From Candidatus Leucobacter sulfamidivorax (GTDB taxonomy: Bacteria; Actinomycetota; Actinomycetes; Actinomycetales; Microbacteriaceae), in NCBI GenBank assembly GCA_016771945.1, contig QZLF01000004.1, positions 248,001 through 312,000 on the forward strand: a stretch of 64,000 bases of DNA, in the 5' to 3' direction. Under the pieces are notes generated by a model. The model had not been told where the DNA came from. It saw only the letters and a program-made list of their open reading frames with translations, and searched no databases. Numbering within the stretch: position 1 is the stretch's first letter; each line of letters begins with the position of its first letter. The position numbers and the translations under genes were made by a program. Shown one piece after another: positions 52,683 through 61,523 of the stretch.

Positions 52683-53280
52683 CAAGCTCTGGCTGATCGC
52701 GGGCATCGCGCTGCTCTCGGCGGCGGCGCTGCTCGCGGCCTCGCAGACCTGGGTATCGCTCGAGCTGGTGCCGGGGGCGGCGGCGTTCGAGCTGCTCGCC
52801 GCATCGGGGCAGCAGCTGAACGCGGCGCTGACCGCGATCGCGCTCGCGGGTTTCGCGGCGGCGCTCGCGCTCACGATCGCGGGACCGGGCTTCCGGCGCG
52901 TGCTCGGCGTGCTCGTCGTCCTCTTCGGTGCGGGCATCGCGGGCGTGGCGATCTCGGTGCTGGCGGACCCCGAGGGCGCGGCATCGGGCCGGCTGGCCGA
53001 GGCCACCGGCATCGCGGGGGACGCGCAGTCGGCGATGGTGGATCGCGTCGCTACCACGCCCTTCATCATGCTCGCGCTCGTGTGCGGGGCGCTGCTCGCG
53101 GTGCTGGGCGCGCTCGTCCTGGTGCTGGGCGGGCGCTGGCGGGCGGCGGGGCGCAAGTACGCGGCCCGGGAGGACCGCGGTCCGGCCGTGGGGGGCGACG
53201 GGCGCCCCGATCCCGGTCTCGACCGCTTCTCGGACTGGGATCGGCTCAGCGAAGGCGGCGACCCGACTTCGTCGGATTGA
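52675..53280 (+). CDS. Trp-operon-associated membrane protein
   Basis: 201 aa, GTG overlapping trpE. Four membrane helices: residues 5-25, 45-70 (LTAIALAGFAAALALTIAGP), 75-95 and 125-150. The pattern ASQTWVSLELVPGAAAFELL in the first loop and position after trpE are typical of the Trp_oprn_chp family. The role is unknown, possibly transport or tuning of tryptophan synthesis. The C-terminal tail is charged. Confidence 0.85.
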   Translation: MRSKLWLIAGIALLSAAALLAASQTWVSLELVPGAAAFELLAASGQQLNAALTAIALAGFAAALALTIAGPGFRRVLGVLVVLFGAGIAGVAISVLADPEGAASGRLAEATGIAGDAQSAMVDRVATTPFIMLALVCGALLAVLGALVLVLGGRWRAAGRKYAAREDRGPAVGGDGRPDPGLDRFSDWDRLSEGGDPTSSD

Positions 53281-53291
53281 GTCGTCCTGAA

Positions 53292-53341
53292 CTGCTCGCG
53301 AGGACGCGAGCAGCGCCGAGGCGCGAAACGCTTCGCGTTTC
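53292..53341. repeat. Double hairpin between Trp-membrane gene and HGxxPAAW gene
   Basis: Two perfect hairpins: CTGCTCGCG/CGCGAGCAG (9 bp, loop AGGA) at 53292-53313 and GAAACGC/GCGTTTC (7 bp, loop TTC) at 53325-53341. No U-tract follows. It resembles an interspersed repeat or a processing site in the trp transcript. Confidence 0.5.
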
Positions 53342-53415
53342 ACTGAGCGACCTCGCCGGGCGATGACCCGAGCGCACCGTAGGCGTGTGGTTTCCCGGGA
53401 TCGCCCGAGGCCGGG

Positions 53416-53421
53416 TAGGCT
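53416..53421 (+). promoter_or_regulatory. -10 hexamer TAGGCT before HGxxPAAW gene
   Basis: TAGGCT lies 29 bases before ATG 53451, which has GAGGAG as ribosome site. A separate promoter for the trpC-trpB-trpA part is likely. Confidence 0.35.
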
Positions 53422-53450
53422 GGAGGGAACCATCTGTTTCGAGGAGATTC

Positions 53451-53693
53451 ATGAGCAACCAGCACGGAGACCCCGGTCACGGCGATTCGCCCGCCGCATG
53501 GACGGCGGTGATCGTCATGCTGCTCGGCATCGCTGCCGGAGCCGTCTTCTTCTTCCTGCACATGCCGGCAGGCGTCCTGGTCTGCGCCGGCGTGGTGGTC
53601 GTCGGTCTGCTGCTCGGCCTCATCCTCTCGAAGGCCGGCTTCGGCATCCGCGGTCCGAAGTTCAGTCCCAAGACCCACGACTCAGGTGCTTGA
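53451..53693 (+). CDS. HGxxPAAW family membrane protein
   Basis: 80 aa. It has the HGDSPAAWTAVIVMLLGI signature, two membrane helices (residues 17-37 and 43-63) and a short basic tail. These small proteins sit almost invariably between trpE and trpC in actinobacteria; the function is unknown. It overlaps trpC by 8 bases. Confidence 0.88.
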   Translation: MSNQHGDPGHGDSPAAWTAVIVMLLGIAAGAVFFFLHMPAGVLVCAGVVVVGLLLGLILSKAGFGIRGPKFSPKTHDSGA

Positions 53694-54456
53694 CCAACTG
53701 CTCGCGGGTTCTCTGGAGGACGCGCGAGCCCGACGGCAGCTGAAGCCCCTCGCGGCGGTCGAGGCCGAGGCACTGGCCAGGCCCGCCGCGCTCGATGCTC
53801 TCGAGGCCCTCGCGCCGGCCGAGCATATCAAGGTCATCGCCGAGGTGAAGCGCGCGAGCCCGTCCCGCGGCGACCTCGCCGAGATCCCCGAGCCGCAGGC
53901 GCTGGCCGCCCAGTACGAGGCCGGGGGAGCGAGCGTGATCAGCGTGCTGACCGAGGAGCGCCGCTTCAAGGGCTCCCTCGCGGATCTCGAGGCGGTGCGC
54001 AAGGCCGTGAGCCTGCCGCTGCTGCGCAAGGACTTCATCGGCGACGAGTACCAGGTGCTCGAGGCCCGCGCGGCGGGCGCCGACCTGGCGCTGCTCATCG
54101 TCGCAGCCCTGCCGCAGGAGACGCTGCAGCGCCTCTACGCCTTCATCCGCGAGCTCGGCATGACCGCGCTCGTCGAGGCGCACTCCGAGGAGGAGGTGGC
54201 ACGGGCGGTCGACCTCGGCGCGCAGCTGATCGGCGTGAACGCGCGCGACCTCACGACTTTCGAGCTCGACCGCGAGCTCTTCGGCCGGGTCGCCGACCAG
54301 ATCCCCGCGGGCGTGATCCGCGTGGCGGAGTCGGCCGTGCTCGACATCGAGGACGTCGTGCGCTACCGCGAGGCGGGCGCCGATGCGATCCTGGTCGGCG
54401 AGGCGCTCGTGACCGGCGACCCGGTCGCGACCCTGCAGAGCTACCTGAGCGTCTGA
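53686..54456 (+). CDS. trpC: Indole-3-glycerol phosphate synthase
   Basis: 256 aa TIM barrel from GTG 53686: [19 protein letters not shown] (catalytic Lys and phosphate loop), [46 protein letters not shown] and VAESAV. It closes the indole ring in tryptophan synthesis. Monofunctional; no trpD is nearby. Confidence 0.96.
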   Translation: MLDQLLAGSLEDARARRQLKPLAAVEAEALARPAALDALEALAPAEHIKVIAEVKRASPSRGDLAEIPEPQALAAQYEAGGASVISVLTEERRFKGSLADLEAVRKAVSLPLLRKDFIGDEYQVLEARAAGADLALLIVAALPQETLQRLYAFIRELGMTALVEAHSEEEVARAVDLGAQLIGVNARDLTTFELDRELFGRVADQIPAGVIRVAESAVLDIEDVVRYREAGADAILVGEALVTGDPVATLQSYLSV

Positions 54457-54481
54457 ACTTCCGAACATCCGAGGGGACAGC

Positions 54482-55738
54482 ATGACCGACCAGGCCCCCG
54501 GGGGCATCACGAGCCTCCGCGAGCAGCACGGCCCGTTCTTCGGGGACTTCGGCGGCAGGTACATGCCCGAGTCGCTCATCGCGGCGATCGACGAGCTGAC
54601 CGAGGCCTACGAGGCGGCGAAGGCGGATCCGGCCTTCCAGGCCGAGCTCGCCGGGCTGCTGCACGACTACGCCGGTCGCCCGTCCCCGCTCACCGAGGTG
54701 CCGCGCTTCGCCGAGCACGCCGGGCGCGCGCGGGTCTTCCTGAAGCGCGAGGACTTGAACCACACGGGCTCGCACAAGATCAACAACGTGCTCGGCCAGG
54801 CGCTCCTCACGAGGCGCCTCGGCAAGACCCGGGTGATCGCGGAGACCGGGGCGGGCCAGCACGGCGTGGCGACCGCGACGGCCGCCGCGCTCTTCGGGCT
54901 CGAGTGCACGATCTACATGGGCGAGGTCGACACCGAGCGCCAGGCGCTCAACGTGGCCCGCATGCGCCTGCTCGGCGCCGAGGTGATCCCCGTGACCACG
55001 GGCTCGCGCACGCTCAAGGACGCGATCAACGAGGCGTATCGCGACTGGGTCGCGAGCGTCGAGCGCACCAACTACATCTTCGGCACCGCCGCGGGCCCCC
55101 ACCCGTTCCCGGCGATGGTGCGTGACTTCCAGAAGGTCATCTCCGAGGAGGCCCGCGCGCAGCTGCTCGAGCGCATCGGCCGGCTCCCCGACGCGGTCGT
55201 CGCGTGCGTCGGAGGCGGATCCAACGCGATCGGCATGTTCGACGCCTTCCTCGACGACCCGGACGTGCGGATCTACGGGGTCGAGGCCGCGGGCGACGGC
55301 GTCGACACCGAGCGCCACGCCGCCTCGATCGAGCGCGGCCGGCCGGGCATCCTGCACGGCGCGAAGACCTACGTGCTGCAGGACCAGGACGGACAGACCA
55401 TCGAGTCGCACTCGATCTCGGCCGGGCTCGACTACCCGGGCGTCGGTCCGGAGCACGCCTGGCTCGCCGACATCGGCCGGGTCTCGTACATCCCCGCGAG
55501 CGACGACGAGGCGATGCAGGCGCTGCGCCTGCTCAGCCGCACCGAGGGCATCATCCCGGCGATCGAATCGGCGCACGCGCTGGCAGGTGCGATCCGCATC
55601 GGCCGGGAGCTCGGCCCCGATACCGTCATCGCCGTGAGCCTGTCCGGCCGCGGCGACAAGGACATGGCGACGGCGGGCCGCTACTTCGGTCTGCTCGACG
55701 GCGCCGCGGAAGACGGAGCGACGGGAGCAGAGGGATGA
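54482..55738 (+). CDS. trpB: Tryptophan synthase beta chain
   Basis: 418 aa. PLP lysine in [55 protein letters not shown] (phosphate cup) and [14 protein letters not shown]. It joins indole and serine to make tryptophan. It overlaps trpA by 4 bases. Confidence 0.97.
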   Translation: MTDQAPGGITSLREQHGPFFGDFGGRYMPESLIAAIDELTEAYEAAKADPAFQAELAGLLHDYAGRPSPLTEVPRFAEHAGRARVFLKREDLNHTGSHKINNVLGQALLTRRLGKTRVIAETGAGQHGVATATAAALFGLECTIYMGEVDTERQALNVARMRLLGAEVIPVTTGSRTLKDAINEAYRDWVASVERTNYIFGTAAGPHPFPAMVRDFQKVISEEARAQLLERIGRLPDAVVACVGGGSNAIGMFDAFLDDPDVRIYGVEAAGDGVDTERHAASIERGRPGILHGAKTYVLQDQDGQTIESHSISAGLDYPGVGPEHAWLADIGRVSYIPASDDEAMQALRLLSRTEGIIPAIESAHALAGAIRIGRELGPDTVIAVSLSGRGDKDMATAGRYFGLLDGAAEDGATGAEG

Positions 55739-56532
55739 GCGGATCCCGCGTCGCCGCCGCGATCCGCGCGGCGAAGGAGTCGCGCCGCGGCGCGCTCATC
55801 GGCTACCTGCCTGTCGGCTTCCCCGACCTCGACACGAGCGTGGACGCGGCGATCGCGATGGCGAGGAGCGGCGCCGACGTCCTCGAGTTCGGCGTGCCCT
55901 ACTCCGATCCGGTCATGGACGGCCTCGTGATCCAGGAGGCCACGCAGACCGCGCTCGAGCGCGGCTTCCGGCTGCCGCAGGTCTTCGAGGCGGTGCGCCG
56001 GGTGCGCGAAGCGGTCGACACGCCGATCCTCGTGATGACCTACTGGAACCCGGTGCTGCAGTACGGCGCGGACCGCTTCGCCGCCGACCTGAAGGCCGCC
56101 GGCGGCGACGGCCTCATCACGCCGGACATCACGCCGGACTCGGCCGCCGACTGGATCGAGGCGAGCGAGCGGCACGGCCTCGATCGCGTGTTCCTCGCGG
56201 CCCCGACCTCGAGCGACGAGCGCCTCGACATGGTCGCCCGCAGCACGACCGGCTTCGTCTACACCGTCTCCACGATGGGCATCACCGGCGAGCGCGCCGA
56301 GCTCGACGCCGCGGCCCGCAAGCTGACCGGGCGGCTCCGCGAGCACGGCGCCGAGCTCGCCTGCGTGGGCATCGGCCTGTCGACCGCGGAGCACGTCGCC
56401 GCCGCGCTCGACTACGCCGACGGCGCCATCGTCGGCACGGTCTTCGTGCGTGCGCTGCGCGACGGCGGCATCGAGGGCCTCGCCGCGGCCGTGCGCGAGC
56501 TCGCCGCCGGCACCCGGGCGCTCTCGGCGTAG
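55735..56532 (+). CDS. trpA: Tryptophan synthase alpha chain
   Basis: 265 aa TIM barrel: [19 protein letters not shown] (catalytic Glu replaced positionally by the YLPVGFP variant), [19 protein letters not shown] (catalytic Asp), [12 protein letters not shown] and [10 protein letters not shown]. It splits indole-3-glycerol phosphate and channels indole to TrpB. ATGA overlap with trpB. Confidence 0.96.
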   Translation: MSGSRVAAAIRAAKESRRGALIGYLPVGFPDLDTSVDAAIAMARSGADVLEFGVPYSDPVMDGLVIQEATQTALERGFRLPQVFEAVRRVREAVDTPILVMTYWNPVLQYGADRFAADLKAAGGDGLITPDITPDSAADWIEASERHGLDRVFLAAPTSSDERLDMVARSTTGFVYTVSTMGITGERAELDAAARKLTGRLREHGAELACVGIGLSTAEHVAAALDYADGAIVGTVFVRALRDGGIEGLAAAVRELAAGTRALSA

Positions 56533-56614
56533 CCCCGGGTTCCCCGGCAGTAGGATTGAAGGCGCCCGTGCCGAGCGGCGAGCGGGCGGCCGCAGCAACG
56601 CGAAAGAAGAATGA

Positions 56615-57526
56615 ATGATCCTCCCGCTGAGTATTCCCAGCCCCGGTATTCAGTACCTGCAGATCGGTCCGCTGCAGATCCACTTCTACGCGCTGTGGAT
56701 CCTGCTCGGCATCGTGCTCGCGACCATCTGGACCGCCAGGCGGATCGGGCGGCGCGGGGGAGAGCGCGGGGCCATCATCGACTTCCTGGTGTGGTCCGTG
56801 GTGCTCGGCATCATCGTCGCCCGCTTCTACCACGTCGCCACGCACTGGGGCGACTACTTCGGCCCCGACAAGAACATCTGGGACGTCTTCGCCTTCTGGA
56901 AGGGCGGCATCGCCATCTTCGGCGCGCTGCTCGGCGGCGCGCTCGGCGTGCTCATCGCCTCGCGCATCACGGGCATCCGCTGGCTGTCCTTCGCCGACGC
57001 GATCGTGCCCGGGCTGCTGCTCGCCCAGGCCTGCGGGCGCCTCGGCAACTGGTTCAACCACGAGCTCTTCGGCGGACCCACCACGCTGCCCTGGGGCCTC
57101 GAGATCGAGAGCAGCAACCCGGCCTTCCCGCTGGGGCTGCCGGAGGGCACGCTCTTCCACCCGACCTTCCTCTACGAGATTGTCTGGAACCTGCTCGGCA
57201 TCGTCGTGCTGCTGGCGATCGAGCGCCGCTGGAAGCCGCGCTGGGGCAAGTTCTTCGGCATGTACCTCATCTGGTACGGCATCGGCCGCTTCCTCATCGA
57301 GGGCATGCGCGTCGACCCGAGCTTCGCGCTGCTGGGCATCCGCTCGAACCAGTGGGCATCCCTCCTGGCCGTCGTGCTCGGCATCGTGCTCATCCTCGTG
57401 CAGCGGCGCCGGCACCCGGGCCTCGAGACCTCGGTCTACCTGCCCGGCCGCAGCAACCCGGCCGATGCGATCGACGAGCGCACGGCGGATCCCGAGAAGT
57501 TCTACCACGTGCTGAAGAAGGACTGA
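56615..57526 (+). CDS. lgt: Prolipoprotein diacylglyceryl transferase
   Basis: 303 aa with about seven membrane helices. Lgt signature GRLGNWFNHELFGGPTTLPWG, the conserved YHVATHWGDYF region and YGIGRFLIEGMRVDP. It moves diacylglycerol from phosphatidylglycerol to lipobox cysteines, the first step for the lipoproteins in this window. pyk begins 3 bases downstream. Confidence 0.95.
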   Translation: MILPLSIPSPGIQYLQIGPLQIHFYALWILLGIVLATIWTARRIGRRGGERGAIIDFLVWSVVLGIIVARFYHVATHWGDYFGPDKNIWDVFAFWKGGIAIFGALLGGALGVLIASRITGIRWLSFADAIVPGLLLAQACGRLGNWFNHELFGGPTTLPWGLEIESSNPAFPLGLPEGTLFHPTFLYEIVWNLLGIVVLLAIERRWKPRWGKFFGMYLIWYGIGRFLIEGMRVDPSFALLGIRSNQWASLLAVVLGIVLILVQRRRHPGLETSVYLPGRSNPADAIDERTADPEKFYHVLKKD

Positions 57527-57529
57527 GCC

Positions 57530-59005
57530 GTGCGGCACGCGAAGATCGTCGCCACCTGGGGGCCCGCCGTCTCCAGCTACGACCGCACGCTCGAGCTGAT
57601 CCGCGCGGGCGTGAACGTCGCCCGCCTCAACATGTCGCACGGCACCCACGGCGTCCACGTCGGCATCTACCGCAACATCCGGCGCGCCGAGGCCGAGGTC
57701 GGGCGCCCCATCGCGGTGCTCGCCGACCTCCAGGGGCCGAAGATCCGACTCGGCACGTTCGCCGACGGCCCGCACGAGCTCGAGGAGGGCGACGAGTTCG
57801 CCATCACGACGCGCGACGTGCCGGGCGACCGCAGCATCTGCGGCACCACCTACCGGGGCCTGCCGGGGGACGTGAAGCCCGGCGATCCGCTGCTCATCGA
57901 TGACGGCAAGGTCGGCCTGCGCGCCGTGCGCGTGACCGAGGACACCGTGCACACGGTCGTCGAGGTGCCGGGCACCGTGTCGAACAGCAAGGGCATCAAC
58001 CTGCCGGGCGTCGCGGTGAACGTGCCCGCCCTCTCGGATAAGGACGAGGCCGACCTGCGCTGGGCGCTGAAGCTCGGCGTCGACTACATCGCGCTCTCCT
58101 TCGTGCGCGACGCGGCCGACATCACCCGTGTGCACGAGATCATGGCGGAGGAGGGGATCCGCCTGCCCGTCATCGCGAAGATCGAGAAACCGCAGGCGGT
58201 CGACAACCTCGAGGGCATCGTCGAGGCCTTCGACGGCATCATGGTCGCCCGCGGCGACCTGGGCGTGGAGCTGCCGCTCGAGCAGGTGCCGCTCGTGCAG
58301 GTCGAGGCCATCGCGCTCGCGCGCCGCAGCGCGAAGCCGGTGATCGTCGCCACGCAGGTGCTCGAGTCGATGATCGAGAATCCCCGTCCGACGCGCGCCG
58401 AGGCGAGCGACTGCGCGAACGCGGTGCTGGACGGCGCCGACGCGGTGATGCTCTCCGGCGAGACCAGCGTCGGAGCGTACCCGGTGCAGGCCGTGGCGAC
58501 CATGGCGCGCATCATCGAGGCGACCGAGGATCACGCCCTCGACCGGATCGAGCCGCTCGGCACGAAGCCGCGCTCGCAGGGCGGCATCCTCACCCTCGCC
58601 GCCGCGGAGGTGGCCGAGTTCGTCGGGGCGAAGATGATCTGCGTCTTCACGGAGTCGGGCGACACCGTGCGCCGGATGTCGCGGCTGAGGAAGCCCCTGC
58701 CGATCGTCGGCTTCACGCCGAGCAGGGCTATCCGGCGCCGGATGGAGCTCACCTGGGGGGCCCGCAGCTACGAGGTGCCCCGCGTCGGCTCCACCGACGA
58801 GATGTTCGCGCAGGTCGACCTGACCCTACTGGAGCGGGACAAGCTGAAGCTCGGCGAGAAGGTCGTGATCATCGCGGGGTCGCCCCCCGGGATCGTGGGC
58901 TCGACGAACACGCTCCGCATCCACCGCATGGGCGAGGCCACCGGGCAGCTCGCCGAGGCGGGCCAGCGGAAGCATCTCATCGGGCGAGGCAGCATTCCGG
59001 TCTGA
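57530..59005 (+). CDS. pyk: Pyruvate kinase
   Basis: 491 aa from GTG. It begins VRHAKIVATWGPAVSSYD and has ARLNMSHGTHGVH, LADLQGPKIRLG, IAKIEKPQAVDNL (catalytic Lys), DGIMVARGDLGVEL and SGETSVGAYPVQAV. Last step of glycolysis, making pyruvate and ATP. The position after lgt is usual in actinobacteria. An unusual Trp is in the first loop (ATWGP, normally ATLGP). Confidence 0.96.
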   Translation: MRHAKIVATWGPAVSSYDRTLELIRAGVNVARLNMSHGTHGVHVGIYRNIRRAEAEVGRPIAVLADLQGPKIRLGTFADGPHELEEGDEFAITTRDVPGDRSICGTTYRGLPGDVKPGDPLLIDDGKVGLRAVRVTEDTVHTVVEVPGTVSNSKGINLPGVAVNVPALSDKDEADLRWALKLGVDYIALSFVRDAADITRVHEIMAEEGIRLPVIAKIEKPQAVDNLEGIVEAFDGIMVARGDLGVELPLEQVPLVQVEAIALARRSAKPVIVATQVLESMIENPRPTRAEASDCANAVLDGADAVMLSGETSVGAYPVQAVATMARIIEATEDHALDRIEPLGTKPRSQGGILTLAAAEVAEFVGAKMICVFTESGDTVRRMSRLRKPLPIVGFTPSRAIRRRMELTWGARSYEVPRVGSTDEMFAQVDLTLLERDKLKLGEKVVIIAGSPPGIVGSTNTLRIHRMGEATGQLAEAGQRKHLIGRGSIPV

Positions 59006-59009
59006 GTCG

Positions 59010-59642
59010 ATGAGCCCTCTCAGCCGTCCCCGTGCAGCGCATGCGGGCGCGTTCGCCGCGGTGCTGCTCTGCCTGCTCGCCACCGGCTGCGCGGCAGCGC
59101 CGAACGAGGCGTCCGAGGGGCTCGGCGACCGCTCGCCGTCCGCCCCTGCCGCGGGATCGGATGCGAGGAGCGGATCCGATTCGGATCCGGCCCGGAACGG
59201 GAAGACTGAAACCGATATCGAGGGCGCGTCGAAGCTCTGCGGCGACGGCTCGACGCGGCGCGAGCTTCTCTTCGGCGGCTCGACCGACACGCACCGCTAC
59301 GAGGGCCATGTCGTCGAACCCCGCGGCCCCGAGTACGACGTTCGCGCGACGGTCTCCGACGACGGGTGCATGGTCATCGGCACCGTCGAATACGTCGAGC
59401 TGGGGTGCTCGGGCGCGTGGACGTCGGTGCACATCGAAGCGCTGGGCGTGGATACCGGGCCGGCGCCGAGCCTGCGCGTGGACTTCGACGAGCGCATCGA
59501 CCGCGATCCCGACGGAGCCTGCGCGAGCGAGGCCCATGTGACGCTGCTGTGGGGGCCGGCCGGGGTGTTCTACTACTCGGACTGGCTGCTCGCGGACGGG
59601 CAGTCCACGGATTCCCGGACGCATCTCGATCTCGTGGGCTAG
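59010..59642 (+). CDS. Putative secreted lipoprotein
   Basis: 210 aa. Signal peptide with lipobox LLATGC (Cys about residue 27), a low-complexity Ser/Asp/Ala linker, then a domain with four to five Cys (KLCGDGSTR, DDGCMVIGTVEY, LGCSGAW, GACASEAHV). No family is recognised. It starts 4 bases after pyk. Its substrate or partner is unknown. Confidence 0.6.
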   Translation: MSPLSRPRAAHAGAFAAVLLCLLATGCAAAPNEASEGLGDRSPSAPAAGSDARSGSDSDPARNGKTETDIEGASKLCGDGSTRRELLFGGSTDTHRYEGHVVEPRGPEYDVRATVSDDGCMVIGTVEYVELGCSGAWTSVHIEALGVDTGPAPSLRVDFDERIDRDPDGACASEAHVTLLWGPAGVFYYSDWLLADGQSTDSRTHLDLVG

Positions 59643-59674
59643 GGCCGCTGCACGGTGGCCCGAACCCTCCACGG

Positions 59675-59756
59675 TGCCGGATGAGGGACTCGAACCCTCA
59701 CGTCTTTCGACAACGCATTTTGAGTGCGCCGCGTCTGCCAATTCCGCCAATCCGGC
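59675..59756 (-). tRNA. tRNA-Leu (anticodon CAA)
   Basis: An 82-base cloverleaf: acceptor GCCGGAT/ATCCGGC, long class II variable arm, anticodon loop ACTCAAAAT (CAA), T-arm GAGGG-TTCGAGT-CCCTC, discriminator A, no encoded CCA. It reads UUG codons. It lies alone between a lipoprotein gene and the ANTAR regulator. Confidence 0.94.
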
Positions 59757-59824
59757 CGGGACTGATCCACACTATCGCACGCTCACGGCGCCTTCGTGCG
59801 CGGTTCTCGAAGCGCGCGGAGTAG

Positions 59825-59830
59825 TAGGCT
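59825..59830 (+). promoter_or_regulatory. -10 hexamer TAGGCT before ANTAR regulator
   Basis: TAGGCT ends 6 bases before ATG 59837, in the leaderless spacing. Confidence 0.45.
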
Positions 59831-59836
59831 GAACAC

Positions 59837-60442
59837 ATGACAGAGCAGAGCGCCCCCAGCACCGCCCGGCGAGTCGTCGTCGCCGAGGACGAGTCGCTGA
59901 TCCGCCTCGACATCGTCGAGACCCTCCGCGACAACGGCTTCGACGTCGTCGGCGAGGCCGGCGACGGCGAGGAGGCGGTGCGCCTCGTCGAGGAGCTGCG
60001 CCCCGATCTCGTGGTGATGGACGTGAAGATGCCGAAGCTCGACGGCATCTCGGCGGCCGAGCAGATCAACAAGGAGCACATCGCCCCCGTCGTGCTGCTC
60101 ACCGCGTTCAGCCAGCGCGAGCTCGTGGAGCGCGCCGGCGAGGCGGGCGCCCTCGCCTACGTCGTGAAGCCCTTCACCCCGGCCGACCTGATCCCGGCCA
60201 TCGAGATCGCGCTCTCGCGCTTCCAGCAGATCGTGGCGCTCGAGAACGAGGTCGCCGACCTCGCCGAGCGCTTCGAGACCCGCAAGCTCGTCGACCGGGC
60301 CAAGGGCATCCTGAACGAGAAGATGGGGCTCACCGAGCCCGAGGCCTTCCGGTGGATCCAGAAGGCCTCGATGGATCGGCGCCTCACGATGCAGGACGTC
60401 GCGAAGACGATCATCGATCAGCTCGGCCCGAAGAAGGACTGA
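59837..60442 (+). CDS. ANTAR-domain response regulator (PdtaR-like)
   Basis: 201 aa. Receiver domain with VVVAEDESLIRLDIVETL (acidic pocket), phosphoacceptor Asp in LVVMDVKMPKLDG, and LTAFSQRELVERA and YVVKPF (Lys). A coiled linker leads to the C-terminal ANTAR RNA-binding domain (RKLVDRAKGILNEKMGLTEPEAFRWIQKAS). It would bind two-loop hairpin RNAs to prevent termination. Its last bases overlap the convergent kinase-like gene. Confidence 0.93.
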   Translation: MTEQSAPSTARRVVVAEDESLIRLDIVETLRDNGFDVVGEAGDGEEAVRLVEELRPDLVVMDVKMPKLDGISAAEQINKEHIAPVVLLTAFSQRELVERAGEAGALAYVVKPFTPADLIPAIEIALSRFQQIVALENEVADLAERFETRKLVDRAKGILNEKMGLTEPEAFRWIQKASMDRRLTMQDVAKTIIDQLGPKKD

Positions 60443-61523
60443 CGGCCCGTCCCCGCCCCTCCGGGCGAATCCGGGGAGGTGGTTCGGCGGGGTCGAGGGC
60501 CAGGAACTCGGGAGGATCGTCCGAGTTCTCGGCGTAGAAGGAGATCGCCGGTCTCCCGTCGGCTCCGACCGCGAGCCTGAGGGTCGCGCGCGGTGGTGCG
60601 GCGGCGGACAGGCGACTCGCGACCCAGTCCAGCGCGGCGGCCGGCACGGCCTCCGGCATCGAGCCTTCCCCGGGATCCCCGAGATCGTCGAGGAGCACGA
60701 CATCCACTCCCCGCGCGCGAGCGGCACGAGCCGCGGACGGCACCGATCCCGCCGCGAGGCGGCGGCCGCGCAGCGCATCGCGCAGCTCGCCCTCGAGCAG
60801 CAGCGCCTCCCGACGCAGTTCGGGGCTCGTGTCCCCGACGGCGATGCGCTGCAGCGTCGATGTGACGAGGTTCCGGATGCGCTCGGTCTCCACGTGTCGC
60901 TGTCTCACGACCGTCTCCCTGAGCCGGATGGCCGTGAGCCTCGCGCGCTCCTCGTCCCTCAGCGCCGCGATCGCCTCCTGGCCGCGAACCAGCAGGACCG
61001 CGAACACCTGAATGGCGATCAGAGCTGCCGCCTGCCGCACGACGAGGTCGACCCACTGCTCGAACGGTTCTCCGCTCAGAATGTCGACGACCAGAGCGCC
61101 CGAGTAACCCACGAGCGCACCCGTCCACCCGGCGCCGGCTCTGCGACGCAGGATCACCGCGGCGCAGACGACCGTCGCCCCGCGCGCGTACCAGGGCGCG
61201 TAGCTCTCCACCTGCCCGTGGGCAGGATCCCAGATCGTCGTGAAGAGCACGAGCAGTGCGGCTGTCGTGGCCGCGCCCCATGCCCACGGAGCCGGAAGCC
61301 GGGCACCGCGGGGCAGCATGGCGGCGCCGGCGGCTGCGATGAGGCCGACGCCCGCGAGGAGGATCCGCGCGTCGGCTCCGACCTGCCACCATGTCAGCAT
61401 GACGGCCGCGACCGTCGCGATCGAGAGCACCGCCCAGAGCTCCCGCCCGTAGCCGGGTCGGGGCCCGAAGAACACCGCCTCCGGGTGCTCGATCGAGCTC
61501 CGAGCCTGAACCGTCGCGCTCAT
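60411..61523 (-). CDS. Membrane kinase-like protein lacking a clear ATPase motif
   Basis: 370 aa. About five membrane helices (for example AVLSIATVAAVMLTWWQVGA), then a helical region (ALRDEERARLTAIRLRETVV) and a C-terminal part with LEGELRDALRGRRL and VVLLDDLGD but no N box or glycine-rich ATP lid. Start ATG 61523 overlaps the upstream kinase stop by 4 bases. It may be a degenerate sensor partner of that kinase. Its 3' end overlaps the ANTAR gene by 32 bases. Confidence 0.6.
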   Translation of the reverse strand: MSATVQARSSIEHPEAVFFGPRPGYGRELWAVLSIATVAAVMLTWWQVGADARILLAGVGLIAAAGAAMLPRGARLPAPWAWGAATTAALLVLFTTIWDPAHGQVESYAPWYARGATVVCAAVILRRRAGAGWTGALVGYSGALVVDILSGEPFEQWVDLVVRQAAALIAIQVFAVLLVRGQEAIAALRDEERARLTAIRLRETVVRQRHVETERIRNLVTSTLQRIAVGDTSPELRREALLLEGELRDALRGRRLAAGSVPSAARAARARGVDVVLLDDLGDPGEGSMPEAVPAAALDWVASRLSAAAPPRATLRLAVGADGRPAISFYAENSDDPPEFLALDPAEPPPRIRPEGRGRAVSPSSGRADR

